Below are positions 34,215 through 45,900 of a stretch of DNA of 52,827 nt, piece by piece. This DNA is from Microcoleus sp. bin48.metabat.b7b8b9.023 (GTDB taxonomy: Bacteria; Cyanobacteriota; Cyanobacteriia; Cyanobacteriales; Microcoleaceae). Position 1 is the first letter of the stretch. Each line of letters begins with the position of its first letter. The notes beneath the pieces are model-generated. The model saw nothing but the letters and a program-made list of their open reading frames with translations. It did no database searches and was not told the DNA's origin. The position numbers were made by a program, and so were the translations under genes. The stretch is from the NCBI RefSeq assembly GCF_013299185.1, contig NZ_JAAFKG010000053.1, positions 1 through 52,827 on the forward strand. The letters are read 5' to 3'.

Positions 34215-35408
34215 ATGGAACAAACATTGACTATAGTTTGCAAACTTCAACCTACTCCCGAACAAGCCATCAAAGTAGATGACTTGTTGAAGGCGTTCGC
34301 AGATGCTTGCAACTATGTGAATGAGCAGGTAAAACCAGGAATAACTAGCAAAACTACTATTCAAACCTTGGTTTATCAGGATATTCGCGCTCGGTTTGGT
34401 TTGAGCGCCAATCAAGCCGTCAGAGTTTGCGCCAGAGTCGGAGCTAATAGAAAAACCACGAAGTTCAAAGGCGAAACGGTGAAATCGTTTAGTCCAACTT
34501 CGGCAGACTATGACGCTCGGATCTTTGACTTCAGGGAGAAGGATCAAACCGTCAGCCTGACACTGTTGGGCAGTCGCGAGCGGATTCGGGTCGTGCTTGC
34601 CAACTATCAGGCAGGTAAATTGAAGGGACGTAAGCCCACCTCTGCTCAACTGTGCAAGCACGGTGATGGACGGTTTTATATGCACATCCAAGTAACGGAC
34701 GATGCGCCAGACCCGATCGAGGGTGACAAGGTAATCGGCGTTGACTTGGGACGTAGAGACATTGCCGTAACCTCTGAGGGTGACAAATGGGACGGAAAAC
34801 AGACTACAGAAACTAGAGATAAATTTGCCAGAGTCAGAGCGTCTCTCCAGAGCAAAGCTTCCAAAGGCACAAGGTCTACTCGCCGCAGGGCAAGGCAGAT
34901 TTTGAAACGGCTGTCGGGGCGTGAACGTCGCTATCAGACTTGGCCCAAGCATAACATCAGCAAATTGATTGTCCTGTCTGCACTTCAAGGTAATTCAATG
35001 ATTGCGATTGAAGACTTGACGGGCATTCGAGAACGCACCAATGAACTGCCTAGAAATAAGACTGAGCGTAGGCGCTTTAACAGTTGGGCATTCTTCCAAC
35101 TGCGATTATTTCTGAGCTACAAGAGTGTGAAGTATGGCGTGAAGTTGATTGCAGTTAACCGGGCATACACTAGCCAGACTTGCCACAAGTGCTTGCACAT
35201 CCATCCGGTCAAAGGTAAGTCCTATCGCTCTGGCAAGTCGTTCAAGTGTGGGCATTGCGGCAATCAATGTGATGCGGATGAAAATGCTTCAAAGGTGATT
35301 TCAATCGTTGGAGCGGCAGTAAATCCGCTCGGAGGTTCGGTGTTGTCTTGCCACCTTGCAGACTACATCAGGGCTACTGAAAGCCCCCGGCTTAAGGCCG
35401 TGGGGTAG
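34215..35408 (+). CDS. tnpB: RNA-guided nuclease TnpB, second subfamily (no TnpA)
   Basis: A 397-aa TnpB with RuvC residues in VIGVDLGRRDIAV (D), MIAIEDLTGIRE (E) and CDADENASKVI (D), and a zinc ribbon C-x2-C...C-x2-C (TCHKCLHIH, FKCGHCG). Only distantly like the TnpB at 26494. A hairpin-forming CCCCGG/GGCCGTGGGG stretch overlaps its 3' end, the usual omega-RNA/right-end position. No TnpA is present. It lies just upstream of pdxA in the same orientation and could provide read-through expression. Confidence 0.92.
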   Translation: MEQTLTIVCKLQPTPEQAIKVDDLLKAFADACNYVNEQVKPGITSKTTIQTLVYQDIRARFGLSANQAVRVCARVGANRKTTKFKGETVKSFSPTSADYDARIFDFREKDQTVSLTLLGSRERIRVVLANYQAGKLKGRKPTSAQLCKHGDGRFYMHIQVTDDAPDPIEGDKVIGVDLGRRDIAVTSEGDKWDGKQTTETRDKFARVRASLQSKASKGTRSTRRRARQILKRLSGRERRYQTWPKHNISKLIVLSALQGNSMIAIEDLTGIRERTNELPRNKTERRRFNSWAFFQLRLFLSYKSVKYGVKLIAVNRAYTSQTCHKCLHIHPVKGKSYRSGKSFKCGHCGNQCDADENASKVISIVGAAVNPLGGSVLSCHLADYIRATESPRLKAVG

Positions 35409-35450
35409 TTTACTGCTGAAATTTCTGTATTTTTTGGGGAGAAAACTGCC

Positions 35451-36497
35451 TTGAGTCTCGATCGGCAATCAAAACTAGCTGTAACTCTGGGAGATCCGGC
35501 AGGAATTGGCCCGGAAGTTATTCTCAAGGCTTTGGCAGATCCGGCTGCTGCTTTGATGGTGACGGTTTTTGGATCTAGGATGATTTTGCAACAAACTTAC
35601 GATCGGTTGCGATCGATCGATCGGGCTACAACAGCAGCAAATCCCGCAACATTAAACATTATTGATATCGAACCAGACAGCAAGTGGGGTTCCATTATCC
35701 CCGGTGTCGGGAATGCGGCTAGTGGGGCAGCTAGCTTTGAGTATATGGAAAAGGCGATCGCCCGTACCCTTGGCGGCGAATTTTGTGCGATCGTCACCGG
35801 CCCCATCTCCAAAACTTGCTGGCAGGCCGCAGGTTACAATTACCCCGGACAAACAGAACTTCTCGCAGAAAGGTCGAAATCGCAGCGGTTCGGAATGCTG
35901 TTTGCCGCCACATCTCCCCACAGCGGTTGGACGCTGGTAACTTTACTCGCTACCACACATATTCCTCTGCGTCAAGTACCCGAGGCTTTGACTCCAGAGT
36001 TGCTGAGTGAAAAACTAGAATTGCTGATCGAGTGTTTGCGCGAAGATTTTGGGATAGAAAAACCAAAAATAGCGATTTCTGGCTTAAATCCTCACAGCGG
36101 CGAAAATGGCAAACTGGGAAGTGAAGAGCAAGACTGGATGATACCGTGGTTGAAAGCGCAGCGCGATCGTTTTCCTCAAGTGCAATTAGACGGGCCAATC
36201 CCCCCGGATACCATGTGGGTAAAACCGGCTAAAGTTTGGTACGGCTTAGCCAAAGAAGCTCACGACGGTTACTTGGCAATGTACCACGACCAAGGCTTGA
36301 TTCCAGTCAAATTGATGGCCTTCGACAAAGCAGTCAACACTACAATTGGCTTACCCTTTGTCCGTACATCTCCAGATCACGGCACAGCTTTTGATATTGT
36401 AGGTCAAGGAATTGCCGATGCCTCCAGCATGACAGCAGCGTTGCAGTTGGCGGCCCAGTTGGCTAGTCGCAGAGCACCAGTTAAAATAGGGCGATAG
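35451..36497 (+). CDS. pdxA: 4-hydroxythreonine-4-phosphate dehydrogenase
   Basis: A 348-aa enzyme of DXP-dependent vitamin B6 (pyridoxal phosphate) synthesis: NAD-dependent oxidation of 4-phosphohydroxy-L-threonine. The signatures are [18 protein letters not shown], the metal-binding His in [11 protein letters not shown], and [14 protein letters not shown]. The start is a TTG at 35451 with GGGGAG about 10 nt upstream; an unusual start codon that could follow from the neighbouring insertion. Confidence 0.94.
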   Translation: MSLDRQSKLAVTLGDPAGIGPEVILKALADPAAALMVTVFGSRMILQQTYDRLRSIDRATTAANPATLNIIDIEPDSKWGSIIPGVGNAASGAASFEYMEKAIARTLGGEFCAIVTGPISKTCWQAAGYNYPGQTELLAERSKSQRFGMLFAATSPHSGWTLVTLLATTHIPLRQVPEALTPELLSEKLELLIECLREDFGIEKPKIAISGLNPHSGENGKLGSEEQDWMIPWLKAQRDRFPQVQLDGPIPPDTMWVKPAKVWYGLAKEAHDGYLAMYHDQGLIPVKLMAFDKAVNTTIGLPFVRTSPDHGTAFDIVGQGIADASSMTAALQLAAQLASRRAPVKIGR

Positions 36498-36724
36498 CCT
36501 TAATTAAGTCTGACACTGTGCAAAATTGTGTCATAAAAATTAATACGGGATGCGAGAAACAAGCGAGTCTTTAGACCTTCCTAGGGAAGCGGCACGAGGG
36601 ACTTTAGTCCCTGTCTCTTTTCTTTCCTTCTTTCTTTCTTTCTAAAGATTTTATTGAGCGAGCTTGAGATATCTAGTATAATAACTGAAACTAGACAAAT
36701 CAACCAATATTCAGGAAAATAGAG
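36498..36724. other. intergenic region with hairpins before third TnpB gene
   Basis: It holds a CTTCC-TAGG-GAAG hairpin, a GGGACTTTAGTCCC palindrome (36598-36611, similar to the repeats at 18031) and a polypyrimidine TTCTTTCC tract. It probably contains the left end of the TnpB element that follows. Confidence 0.45.
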
Positions 36725-38056
36725 GTGACTAAAACCCAAAAAACCATGGGAGTTCAGCAAGTATTACTGTCTCCAACCAAAGAAGTTAAAGCATTGTTGG
36801 AGTATCTCTGCCAACAATCAGGTAAACTTTACAACAGTGGGGTTTATTTGGCTCGTCAAACTTTTTTTAAGACCGGAAAACTGTTGACGGGAAAGTTTGA
36901 CTTATCTTTTGAATCGTCAGTTACAAAATCAATGGTTGCTAAGTCGTTGCCATCAACGCCAATGCAGCAAACATTGATGTCAGTCACGGAAGCCTTCAAA
37001 TCTTTTAAAGAATTAAGAGATTTGTACATCAAAGGTCAACTGCATTTCCAGCCCAAGCCACCGGGATACCTGACAGGTTCTAAGTTGTTCAAAGTGGCTT
37101 ATCCAAATTCGGGAGGTTTAAGACCTAAGCTTATTGACAATCAGTTAAGATTTTCCTTGGGTTTAACAGTGAAGCGATGGTTTGGAGTTTCTGAATTCTT
37201 TTTACCTATGCCATCGAATCTTGATTTTTCCCAAGTGAAAGAGTTTACAATTCTCCCTAAAAATGGCGCTTTTTATCTGGAAATGTCCTACGAGGTTGAA
37301 AAAAAACAACATAATCTAGACATTAGTCAAGCGTTATCAATTGACTTGGGAACTGCTGATAATTTAGCAGCTTGTGTTGATACATTAGGAAATTCCTTCT
37401 TGATTGATGCTCGTGCTATGAAAGCGATGAATCAATTATGGAACAAAAAAGTAGCAACCAGAAAAGAAGGAAAGCCAGAAGGTTATTGGGATAGTTGGTT
37501 AGACGGTGTTACCCGAAAACGTAACCACCAAATGCGTGATGGTATCAATAAGGCTGCTAAGTTGATTGCTAACCATTGTCTTAAAATCGGAATTGGTACA
37601 CTGATAGTTGGGTGGAATGAAGGTTTTAAGTCTAACAGTAATCTAGGTAAAGCGAACAATCAAAAATTTGTTCAAATGCCTTTAGGTAAACTGAAAAATA
37701 GGTTAAAAGAACTGTGTGATTTGCACGGTGTCAGGTTTGTTGAAACTGAAGAAGCATATACATCGAAAGCTAGTTTTTTAGATGGTGACTCCCTACCCAA
37801 ATATGGTGAAAAACCATCGTGGTGGAAAGCATCTGGAAAACGGATTAAACGTGGCTTGTATCAGTCAGCTAATGCTTTGATGGTGAATGCAGACTTAAAT
37901 GGTGCTGCAAATATTCTGAGAAAAGTAGCCAGTAAGTTAGGTGTAAGCTTAAACCAACTGGGTAGACGGTCTTTGACGACCGTAGCGAGAGTTAGACTTT
38001 GGGTATTATCCAAGCCTATTCTGTCCGCAAAATCTCAGCGGCTTCAGCCCGCTTGA
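36725..38056 (+). CDS. tnpB: TnpB-related protein of the long type lacking a zinc ribbon
   Basis: A 443-aa member of the IS200/IS605 accessory TnpB-related group. RuvC-type residues are found in ALSIDLGTADNLA (D) and VNADLNGAANIL (D). The middle element reads TLIVGWNEGFKSNS and EEAYTSKASFLDGD, so the canonical E-D-L is changed. The usual C-x2-C pairs are absent. A CTCAGCGG/CCCGCTTGAG hairpin overlaps the 3' end. First codon GTG at 36725. Whether it still cuts DNA is open. Confidence 0.85.
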   Translation: MTKTQKTMGVQQVLLSPTKEVKALLEYLCQQSGKLYNSGVYLARQTFFKTGKLLTGKFDLSFESSVTKSMVAKSLPSTPMQQTLMSVTEAFKSFKELRDLYIKGQLHFQPKPPGYLTGSKLFKVAYPNSGGLRPKLIDNQLRFSLGLTVKRWFGVSEFFLPMPSNLDFSQVKEFTILPKNGAFYLEMSYEVEKKQHNLDISQALSIDLGTADNLAACVDTLGNSFLIDARAMKAMNQLWNKKVATRKEGKPEGYWDSWLDGVTRKRNHQMRDGINKAAKLIANHCLKIGIGTLIVGWNEGFKSNSNLGKANNQKFVQMPLGKLKNRLKELCDLHGVRFVETEEAYTSKASFLDGDSLPKYGEKPSWWKASGKRIKRGLYQSANALMVNADLNGAANILRKVASKLGVSLNQLGRRSLTTVARVRLWVLSKPILSAKSQRLQPA

Positions 38057-38147
38057 GTGTCAATCCTATTGATGTTCGCTGGTGTCAGGCGACAAGCAAG
38101 CTGGTCATTTTAGTCGATCGGTTAAAATCAGATTTTGGTAGCACAGT

Positions 38148-41100
38148 ATGGCAGCATCTAATGATAATTCAGGGAACATATATCAGTCAGAAACAGAGGT
38201 GTCAGATGCAAATCTGGCAAGTTCTAAAGCAGGAGATCAACTTCAGGAATTGCTAATCATATTAACTGAAATTCAGTTATTGAAGCAATCAAAAAAAGAA
38301 TCTATCGAGCTGAAGTTACCGCTCTCTGAAAAGTCAGCAGAGCGACTTGAGGAAGAGGAAAATCGGCGCAACCAATTGTCTTTTTTGATCGAATCACCTG
38401 CGGTTGTACCGGAAGTATTGAATAATCATGAAGAGATACCACCTCAAAGACGACAAAACAAGAACGAAGAAGCAGGCTTATCTAGAATCGCTAATTTAGC
38501 AAACAATGAGCCACCGTCGGAAGAAGATTTAGAAAAAGCAGTCGAAGAGTTTAAACGGTTGCAGGAACTGTTGTTTGAAAGGGATTTGCCGGAATTTTAC
38601 AGTAATATTTTCAGCGTAGAACAAAGGTTAGAAAATTTTGAGAAACTAATGTCTGAGCCGAAAGAATTGATGAATTTATTGAAACCTTTAATTCCCGAAT
38701 TAGTGAGAGAAGAGCTAGAGCGGTTGAAGTTTCAATTAAACCAGGCGATAGAACTCGTCGGCAACGATAAAATCAATCGCCTGGAAGTTCAGGCAAAATT
38801 AGCGGATTTGGAAAATCAAATTTCTGATTTCAACCAGCAGCAATTGGGAAATTCAGAACAGTTAGTTAAACGGCTAATGTTGATGGTGGGAGATCTGCTC
38901 AACCGCAAGGTAGAGGAGTCTAAGTTAGAGGTGACTTCGGCGATCGCACCGACAATCAATCAAGTAGTTGAAAATCAAAACGGACTGGAAGAACAAGTAG
39001 TCATAATTGAAGAGAAACTTGCGACTGTTCAGCAGCGTTACCAGCAGCAACCGGAAGATATTATCAAACAGTTAGTCCCGGTAGTTAGCGATTTGCTCGC
39101 CCGCAAAATTAGTGAATTAAAGTTAGAAGTTGTCGAAACACTCGCACCTTCAGTACAGGTAAGAATAGCTTGGGTAGAAATAGAAGAAAAAGTATTGAGC
39201 ATCGTCGAGCGCCGACTAGCTACCCAAGAGTCGCCAATTCAGACGCCAGAAGAGATTATGGCGATGCTAATGCCAGCAATCACGGATTTTCTGAACCGGA
39301 AAATTGATGAATCAAAATTAGAGGTAGCAGCAGCGATCGAACCTTTGATTCAATCAGCGATTCTGCAACGAGAAATTCCCGGAAAATTGAGCGATGTCGA
39401 AAGTAGGCTCAATAATCTTCAGCGCCAGCAAAAATCTCAGCCGGAAGAAATCATGGCAAGGTTGATGCCGTTAATGATTGAGTCGCTAAGCCGGAAAATT
39501 GACGAGACAAAGTTAGAGATGAGAGAGACGATCGCACCTGCTGTCGATACTGCTATTCAAAACAGCGGTATTGCAGCAAAAATATTGCAAAATGAAAGTA
39601 AGATTGTCGAAGTTCAGCAGCAAGTTTTAGGCGAGATCGAGGGGTTGATGGGCAGAATCATGCCCGCGATCTTGGAAATGCTGTCCGGAAGCATTCGGGA
39701 CGCTAAGCTAGAGATAGAATCTGCGATCGCCCCTACTGTCGATGCGATCGTTCAGAACAAAAAGATTGATGAAAGACTCGGAAATATCGAACAAAAAATT
39801 GTGGCGATCGAACACCGGATTTATCAATCGACAGACTTGTTTACAGATTTACTCAAACCCTTGATTGATGAGCTGATGGTTAGCCATCACTCCCAACTAG
39901 AAAAATCGGTCATAGAATCTATTTTACCGTTATTAGATGAAGTGGTAGGTTATAATTACAATCTCAACAGTAAAGTACAGGAACTAGAACGCAAAATAAC
40001 TGATGCTGAATGGGGAGGCGATCGGGCAGAATTAATGGCCCGAATTAAAAGCATCTTTCCCGAAATGATGATCCAAACAATTAATGACTCTAGAAAATTA
40101 TTTACCGAAACTCTAGCTCCGATAATTGATGAAGTAATTAATACCAAAATTCGAGAAAATCGGCAGTCGTTTGGAGTAGCCCTAGCGCCTTCTATTCCTG
40201 TGGGAATCAGCCACAGAATTAGTGAATATCCCGATGAAATTGCCATAGCGCTGGCGCCGGAAATAGCCTCGGCAATCAAACAGCAAATCACTATCAAGCG
40301 AGAAGCAATGTCGGATGCACTTTATCCGATCATAGGCAGCACAATTTTAAAATACATAGGCGAGACGATGCGCGAGATTAACGAAAAGTTGGAGCAATCG
40401 TTAAGTCCTGAGGCGATCGCTCGCAAAATTAAAGCCAAATTGCAGGGAATTTCTGAAGCAGAATTGCTAATGCAAGCAACAGCACCGCTGACTGTTAAAG
40501 CTGTATTTTTGATTCAAAAAAACTCTGGCTTGTTAATTTCAGGAGTGCAGCCGCCTGAAAGCGAAGAGCTAGAATCAGAAATGGTAGCAGGGATGCTGAC
40601 TGCTATCCGCTCTTTTGTCAACGACTGTATATCTAAATCGGGAAATCTTGCAGAGATTGATGCGGTACAATACGGGACATCTTCGATAGTATTGGAAGTA
40701 GCAGGTTCGTGTTATCTAGCAGTAGTGATCGAAGGAGGAACCCGCCAGTGGTTTAAGTACAAAATGCGAGCGATATTCAAGAATATTATTGAAGAATACG
40801 GAGAGCAAATTCAGGCATTTAACGGAGATCCAACCCGTGTACCTCCAGAAGTAAACTTGAACTTGCAAAAATTAATCGATACAGAGGTAAAAATTAAACC
40901 TGCTAAGATTCCAATTTTACCAGTTATCGGTTTGGCCGCGTTAGGTTTAATTGGCGTAGGTTGGGGCATTCATGAATACCGCAGCGGAATTGCAGCGACT
41001 TTAGAAGCAGATACAAATTTAGCTTTACAATCTGCTCCCGACTTATCGGTTTATCGACTCGCGGCAGATGTTAAAGATAGAGTATTAGAGATTTCGGGAC

Positions 41101-41756
41101 GAGTACCGAATCAAAAGCTGCGAGTGAAAGCGGAAAAAATTGCTCAGCAAGCAGCTCCCAAATTAAGAATTGACAATAAAATTATAGCCGTTGAAGTACC
41201 TCCCGATCCGGTTTTAACCGAAGCTGATGTCAAGCGGACTGTGGCTCTTTTGAATAAATTAGAAAGTATTAATATCTCGGCTCGCTATGCAGAGGGAAAA
41301 GTCGCGATTGCAGGTAGTGTGAGCAAAGCAACGGATGCTCAGAAAATTACTCAAGCTTTCGAGAAAATTCCGGGGGTAAAGTCTGTAACAAATACAGTGG
41401 GAATCGGAACTCAACCGCCGTCACTGCCAATAGAAGTTCGCCTTTATTTCGGTGCTGGTTCAGCAATTTTGGCGCCGAAAGACATAGCACAAAAACTGAG
41501 CAAAGTCAAAGAATATATGGAGGAAAATAGCACGACTAATTTGAGGGTAATTGGCTACAGCGATTTTAAAAGTAGTCCTGTGGAAAATCAAAAGTTGGCG
41601 CTGGAAAGGGCGACAAATGTGAAAGCTGCTCTAGTTAAAGAAGGGATAAATGGCAATAGAATACAAGTTGCTTCTACGAAGGGTCGTCGTGAAGGTGTGG
41701 AGGCTAATCAACCGCTGTGGATGAGCAGATTAGTAGTATTTGAGGTGGTAAATTAA
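38148..41756 (+). CDS. giant membrane-anchored helical-repeat protein with BON and OmpA-like domains
   Basis: 1202 aa. Residues ~1-800 are charged helices with about seven degenerate repeats (pattern LMPxIxDLLxRKIDExKLEV...IAPxVxxxI) of roughly 65 residues, predicted coiled coil. A conserved alpha/beta domain follows ([20 protein letters not shown] ... [18 protein letters not shown]). One TM helix lies near 921-940 ([18 protein letters not shown]). Then come BON-like domains ([35 protein letters not shown]) and an OmpA-like C-terminus ([34 protein letters not shown]). It would span from cytosol to peptidoglycan. Role unknown; a cell-envelope tether or filament structural protein is my inference. 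Confidence 0.8.
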   Translation: MAASNDNSGNIYQSETEVSDANLASSKAGDQLQELLIILTEIQLLKQSKKESIELKLPLSEKSAERLEEEENRRNQLSFLIESPAVVPEVLNNHEEIPPQRRQNKNEEAGLSRIANLANNEPPSEEDLEKAVEEFKRLQELLFERDLPEFYSNIFSVEQRLENFEKLMSEPKELMNLLKPLIPELVREELERLKFQLNQAIELVGNDKINRLEVQAKLADLENQISDFNQQQLGNSEQLVKRLMLMVGDLLNRKVEESKLEVTSAIAPTINQVVENQNGLEEQVVIIEEKLATVQQRYQQQPEDIIKQLVPVVSDLLARKISELKLEVVETLAPSVQVRIAWVEIEEKVLSIVERRLATQESPIQTPEEIMAMLMPAITDFLNRKIDESKLEVAAAIEPLIQSAILQREIPGKLSDVESRLNNLQRQQKSQPEEIMARLMPLMIESLSRKIDETKLEMRETIAPAVDTAIQNSGIAAKILQNESKIVEVQQQVLGEIEGLMGRIMPAILEMLSGSIRDAKLEIESAIAPTVDAIVQNKKIDERLGNIEQKIVAIEHRIYQSTDLFTDLLKPLIDELMVSHHSQLEKSVIESILPLLDEVVGYNYNLNSKVQELERKITDAEWGGDRAELMARIKSIFPEMMIQTINDSRKLFTETLAPIIDEVINTKIRENRQSFGVALAPSIPVGISHRISEYPDEIAIALAPEIASAIKQQITIKREAMSDALYPIIGSTILKYIGETMREINEKLEQSLSPEAIARKIKAKLQGISEAELLMQATAPLTVKAVFLIQKNSGLLISGVQPPESEELESEMVAGMLTAIRSFVNDCISKSGNLAEIDAVQYGTSSIVLEVAGSCYLAVVIEGGTRQWFKYKMRAIFKNIIEEYGEQIQAFNGDPTRVPPEVNLNLQKLIDTEVKIKPAKIPILPVIGLAALGLIGVGWGIHEYRSGIAATLEADTNLALQSAPDLSVYRLAADVKDRVLEISGRVPNQKLRVKAEKIAQQAAPKLRIDNKIIAVEVPPDPVLTEADVKRTVALLNKLESINISARYAEGKVAIAGSVSKATDAQKITQAFEKIPGVKSVTNTVGIGTQPPSLPIEVRLYFGAGSAILAPKDIAQKLSKVKEYMEENSTTNLRVIGYSDFKSSPVENQKLALERATNVKAALVKEGINGNRIQVASTKGRREGVEANQPLWMSRLVVFEVVN

Positions 41757-41763
41757 AGTGGTA

Positions 41764-41861
41764 ATGGGGAATTGGGAATTGGGAATTGGGCATAGGGAAT
41801 TGGGCATAGGGAATTGGGCATTGGCCAAACAGGGCATTGGGCATTGGGCATTGGGCATTGC
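41764..41861. repeat. tandem GGGAATT/GGGCATT repeats (STRR type)
   Basis: Heptamer-like units GGGAATT, GGGCATA and GGGCATT repeated about 12 times between convergent genes; no coding content. Same general class as the repeats at 17282. Confidence 0.75.
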
Positions 41862-41916
41862 TAGCAAATAACTAATGACTAATGACTCATGACTCATGAC
41901 TAATGACTTCTTCGTC

Positions 41917-42795
41917 TTAACTTAATCGAATTCGCCCGGAGGTAAAGGCTTGTATTCGATCGCCCGCCAAGCATACTAACAACCGGCCGCATCCGTCAAT
42001 GCCGGCGGCTTCTCCGCAGATGGTTTCGGAGGAAAGTTCGATCGCCACATTGGAACCAATCAGCCCGTCGCGGCGGCGTAATTCTGGCAAAAGCATTGCT
42101 AAACCAGACTTTTCGGGTGGCTTGTCGGTGGCGGAAAACATATCGGCTAGTTCGAGTAAATAGTGCCGGAGTCTCGCAAGCAAACACAATTCATCGGGTA
42201 CATTAGTAGCAATAGAATGCAAGCTTACCGCATTGCCGATCGCCCTGTCATCCAATCCGGCCGCCGCGAAATCTACGCAGCGGTTGAGTCCAATTCCCAC
42301 AACGGCGCGAGTGCCAAAACTGTTACCAGAAGAGGCTTCACAGAGAATTCCGGCTAATTTTTGGCGATCGATCCAAACATCATTTGGCCATTTCAGGCGC
42401 AGCATATCGCGACATTCGGGTACCAAATCCTCGATCGCGAAAATCACGGCCAAACCGACTGCTAAACTGAGTCCTGGCAACAGATGGGGATTGAGGTTGT
42501 CGAGTACAAAACTGGCAGTCAAAACACCTGTTGGGGCGTACCAGGTGCGCCCTTGCTGTCCGCGCCCGTTGGTTTGCTGCTTAGTAAATATTACATCTCC
42601 GTGGTGCAATTGGTCTGCGCGGGCGATCGCCCAGGTATTGGTACTGGGACAAGTATCTAACGTATGCAGCCAGTGAGGAAGAGGAAGGTTTGGGCGATCG
42701 GATTCTGGAGATGCGGGCACGGGAATTAAGGGTAATTCAGACAAGGTTTGATTTGAATCGTGCAGAAGTGGCGGAATATTCGCATTATATGTCAT
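41917..42795 (-). CDS. birA: biotin--[acetyl-CoA carboxylase] ligase
   Basis: A 292-aa biotin protein ligase attaching biotin to the carboxyl carrier protein of acetyl-CoA carboxylase. Motifs: STNTWA, the ATP/biotin-binding NGRGQQGRTWYAP, KWPNDVWIDRQKLAGILCE, and VVGIGLN. It lacks the N-terminal DNA-binding domain of E. coli BirA, so it is a ligase only and not the repressor, as usual in cyanobacteria. The first ~35 residues are Pro/Ser-rich and not part of the fold. Confidence 0.93.
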   Translation of the reverse strand: MTYNANIPPLLHDSNQTLSELPLIPVPASPESDRPNLPLPHWLHTLDTCPSTNTWAIARADQLHHGDVIFTKQQTNGRGQQGRTWYAPTGVLTASFVLDNLNPHLLPGLSLAVGLAVIFAIEDLVPECRDMLRLKWPNDVWIDRQKLAGILCEASSGNSFGTRAVVGIGLNRCVDFAAAGLDDRAIGNAVSLHSIATNVPDELCLLARLRHYLLELADMFSATDKPPEKSGLAMLLPELRRRDGLIGSNVAIELSSETICGEAAGIDGCGRLLVCLAGDRIQAFTSGRIRLS

Positions 42796-42922
42796 ACTCG
42801 ACAGTGGTTTCCTATATCTGAACTTCCGATATCAAGCTAAGCTGACAGAGACACAGAAGCAAAGATAATAAACAGTACAAATATCTATTTAAGACTATTA
42901 GGTTTGCAGTTTCACGGAAAAA

Positions 42923-45900
42923 ATGATGTCCCCAAAAAGTATAGACGAGATTAAAAAAATATTATCTAGTCAACCTATTGTAGCCATTGACTATTCGCTA
43001 GACGCTTTTTTATTCAACACAAAAGAAACCAAACACAAACATATCGATTCAGAATTTTTTGTTCTTTTTTGTCAGGCAATCTTCCAATGCCAAGATATTG
43101 AATATGTAAATCACTCGAATTTAGTAGATCTGCTTTTTGATCAAAATTTAAATCCCAATCAAAAAAGATTTATCGCTGTTTGTTTGTTACGACTATTAAA
43201 TACTTGTGAAAATATCCTTGATGATAACAGAGTCAAATACAAAACCCTAGAACTTTTTGATGACGTATTTGCCAAAGACTTATATCCTCAATTAGATATA
43301 GAACTAAAATCTCAATCTCATGTAAAAGAAAATATTCTCAAAAACGTTGTATTAAAAGTAGAAAAAGATTTTGAAAATTTGATAAATTCTTTTAATGATA
43401 TTACTTTGATTACTCCTTTCCGTAGTGAGCTTACTCGAAAACTCAACAATAAAATATCGAAGGCTATACTTTTTTCTTTTATTCCACAAGAATTAATAGA
43501 AAAATTAAAACTAACGCAAATTTTTAAATCTATCGAGCAGTATTTAAAAGAAGAAGGAGTGAAAAAAGTTCAGAATTTTACCGAAGCAAAAGAAATTCTG
43601 ACTGATTATTTAAATTCTGCTAAAATATTTGGAACAAAATATAGTTGTAATTACTTAGGGAGATTTGCCACTAAAGTTTTAGAACTTTTAGAAAAAGATT
43701 TTCAGAATAATCCCCTTAGTAAACCTGCTGAGTTAAATATTTCCAGCTCGGATAAAAAGTACCCTTTTTTAACAAAAAATGCTAAATTTGATTTGAACTT
43801 AATCGTTAGCAATTGTGGGCCTAACCAGGCATTTGATGTCAGATTTAATCTAATAGAGATAAGTGATAATATATATTTAGATAGATCGGAACGTTATCTA
43901 GGAAATCTACATTTGACTTCTATAACAGTTCCCATTTCCTGTGAAGTGACTCATTCAGAAAAACAGGCTATATTAATACTAGAACTAGCTTGGAAAAACT
44001 TTGATAGATCAGAAATTAAAAAAGATTTTTGCCTAGAGTTTGAAAGCCAAAGTGATAATATCGATTGGGATAGTTTAGCGATAGAAGAGCCATACAGTCT
44101 AGAACCAGTCATAACCGAGGATGAGTTAGTTGGCAGAACAGAACAACTCAATACATTAATCGCAAGAAGCAAAGCCAGAAGTATAGGATCGTCTTATATT
44201 TTTGGACAAAAGCGTGTGGGTAAAACCTCTATAGCGCAAACTTTAAAAGCACGCTTAAATAGGCTAATGCCCAGTAATTATCTTGTAATTGATTTAGAAG
44301 GTGGTGATTATGCTAATAGCGATCCGGTAATTACTATAGAAAATTTAGCAAAAAAAATTTGCGAACGAATAAAACAAAGTAATTCTCAGTTTGACGGCTT
44401 GGAAATACCTTCTTTCAACGGTGCATTATCTCCTTTGAGTAGTTTTTTAGATTCGATTGTAACACTTGTACCTGAATATAAAATTCTTTTTATTTTGGAT
44501 GAATTTGACGAATTGCCAATTGATCTTTACAAAAGAGGGACTATTGGAGATACATTTTTTTTAAGCCTAAGAGCTATTAGTGGAAAGACACATTTTGGCT
44601 TTCTTCTGGTAGGAGGCGAAAAAATGGAATTTATAATAAGCACCCAAGGTGATGCTCTTAATAGATTTGAATCTTTTAGAATTGATTACTTTGAAAATCA
44701 TCAATCTGACTTTAAAGACCTTGTAAAAAAACCAGTGGCTCAGTGGAATATTGAAATTTCAGAACGAGCAATATATGAACTTTATCAACAAACAGGTGGT
44801 AATCCTTATTTCACCAAGCAAATATGCGGTGAATTATTTAAACTTATAGTAAATCGTCGAGATGGGCATATTACACAAAAAGAAGTGGAAGAGGCTACTA
44901 AGATAACTATAAATAAATTAGCTAGCAATAGTTTCCTGCATTTTTGGGAAGATGGTTTATTTGAGACAGATCGTGCCGAAGAGAGGTCAATGAATCGGAG
45001 AAAAGTTTTGTTGGCTTTAGCAGAAATAAGTCGAAAAAATATTAATATTAACCAAGATAAAATTATAGAGCAGGCTATGAAATACGGATTAAATGAAAAT
45101 CAGGTTAAATTTGAACTGCGAGATTTTGAACGCCGTCAAATAATTGTAAGTGAAGAGGATACTGTTTATAAGTATAAAGTTCCTTTATTTGGAAAATGGC
45201 TGAAAGAGAAAGGACTTCATGAAATTATTACAACTTTTACTGATTTAGATGCTATTTTGTCAAGAAAAAAAGAAGAAGAAGAGGCTTATGTTCGTTCTGA
45301 AGAAATCATTCAATTAATCAGTAATTGGGGACAATATTTATCTAGACCCATTACAGAAGATAAGGTGAGAGCTTGGTTAAGCCAGTTTAAGGAAAATACA
45401 GAACAGAGGTTAATGTTCCGAATTCTTAAACATCTAAAATTCTACAATGGTGATAATCTTAGAAATAAAATGAAAGAAGCTCATGGAATCATCGTTAGAG
45501 GAGGAATTTCAGTACGTAAATATGAAACAGAAAAGCAAAGGAAAAGATCGGATATACTTGTTAGCTATCTAGAACATAATCCCAGCAAAAGTGGATGCTC
45601 TTATGCGAAAATTTTTGCTGATGAAAATGAAATTTATGCTAATAATATTGTTGAACGAGGAAAACTAGCTCAAACTCTAACAGATCAGACCCGAATGGAA
45701 AAAATAAAAGGTCTTGTTTTTATTGATGATTTTATAGGTACGGGGGGATCTGCTTGTCAATATTTTGAAGAATTAGCGAATGAATGTGGAGAACTGCTTC
45801 GGAATACCAACTTGATAGTATTTTTTATCTCTGTATCTGGTTTCCAGGAAGCTAAAACACGGATCGAAACTAAGCTTTATGAACTTAATTTTAATGTCAA

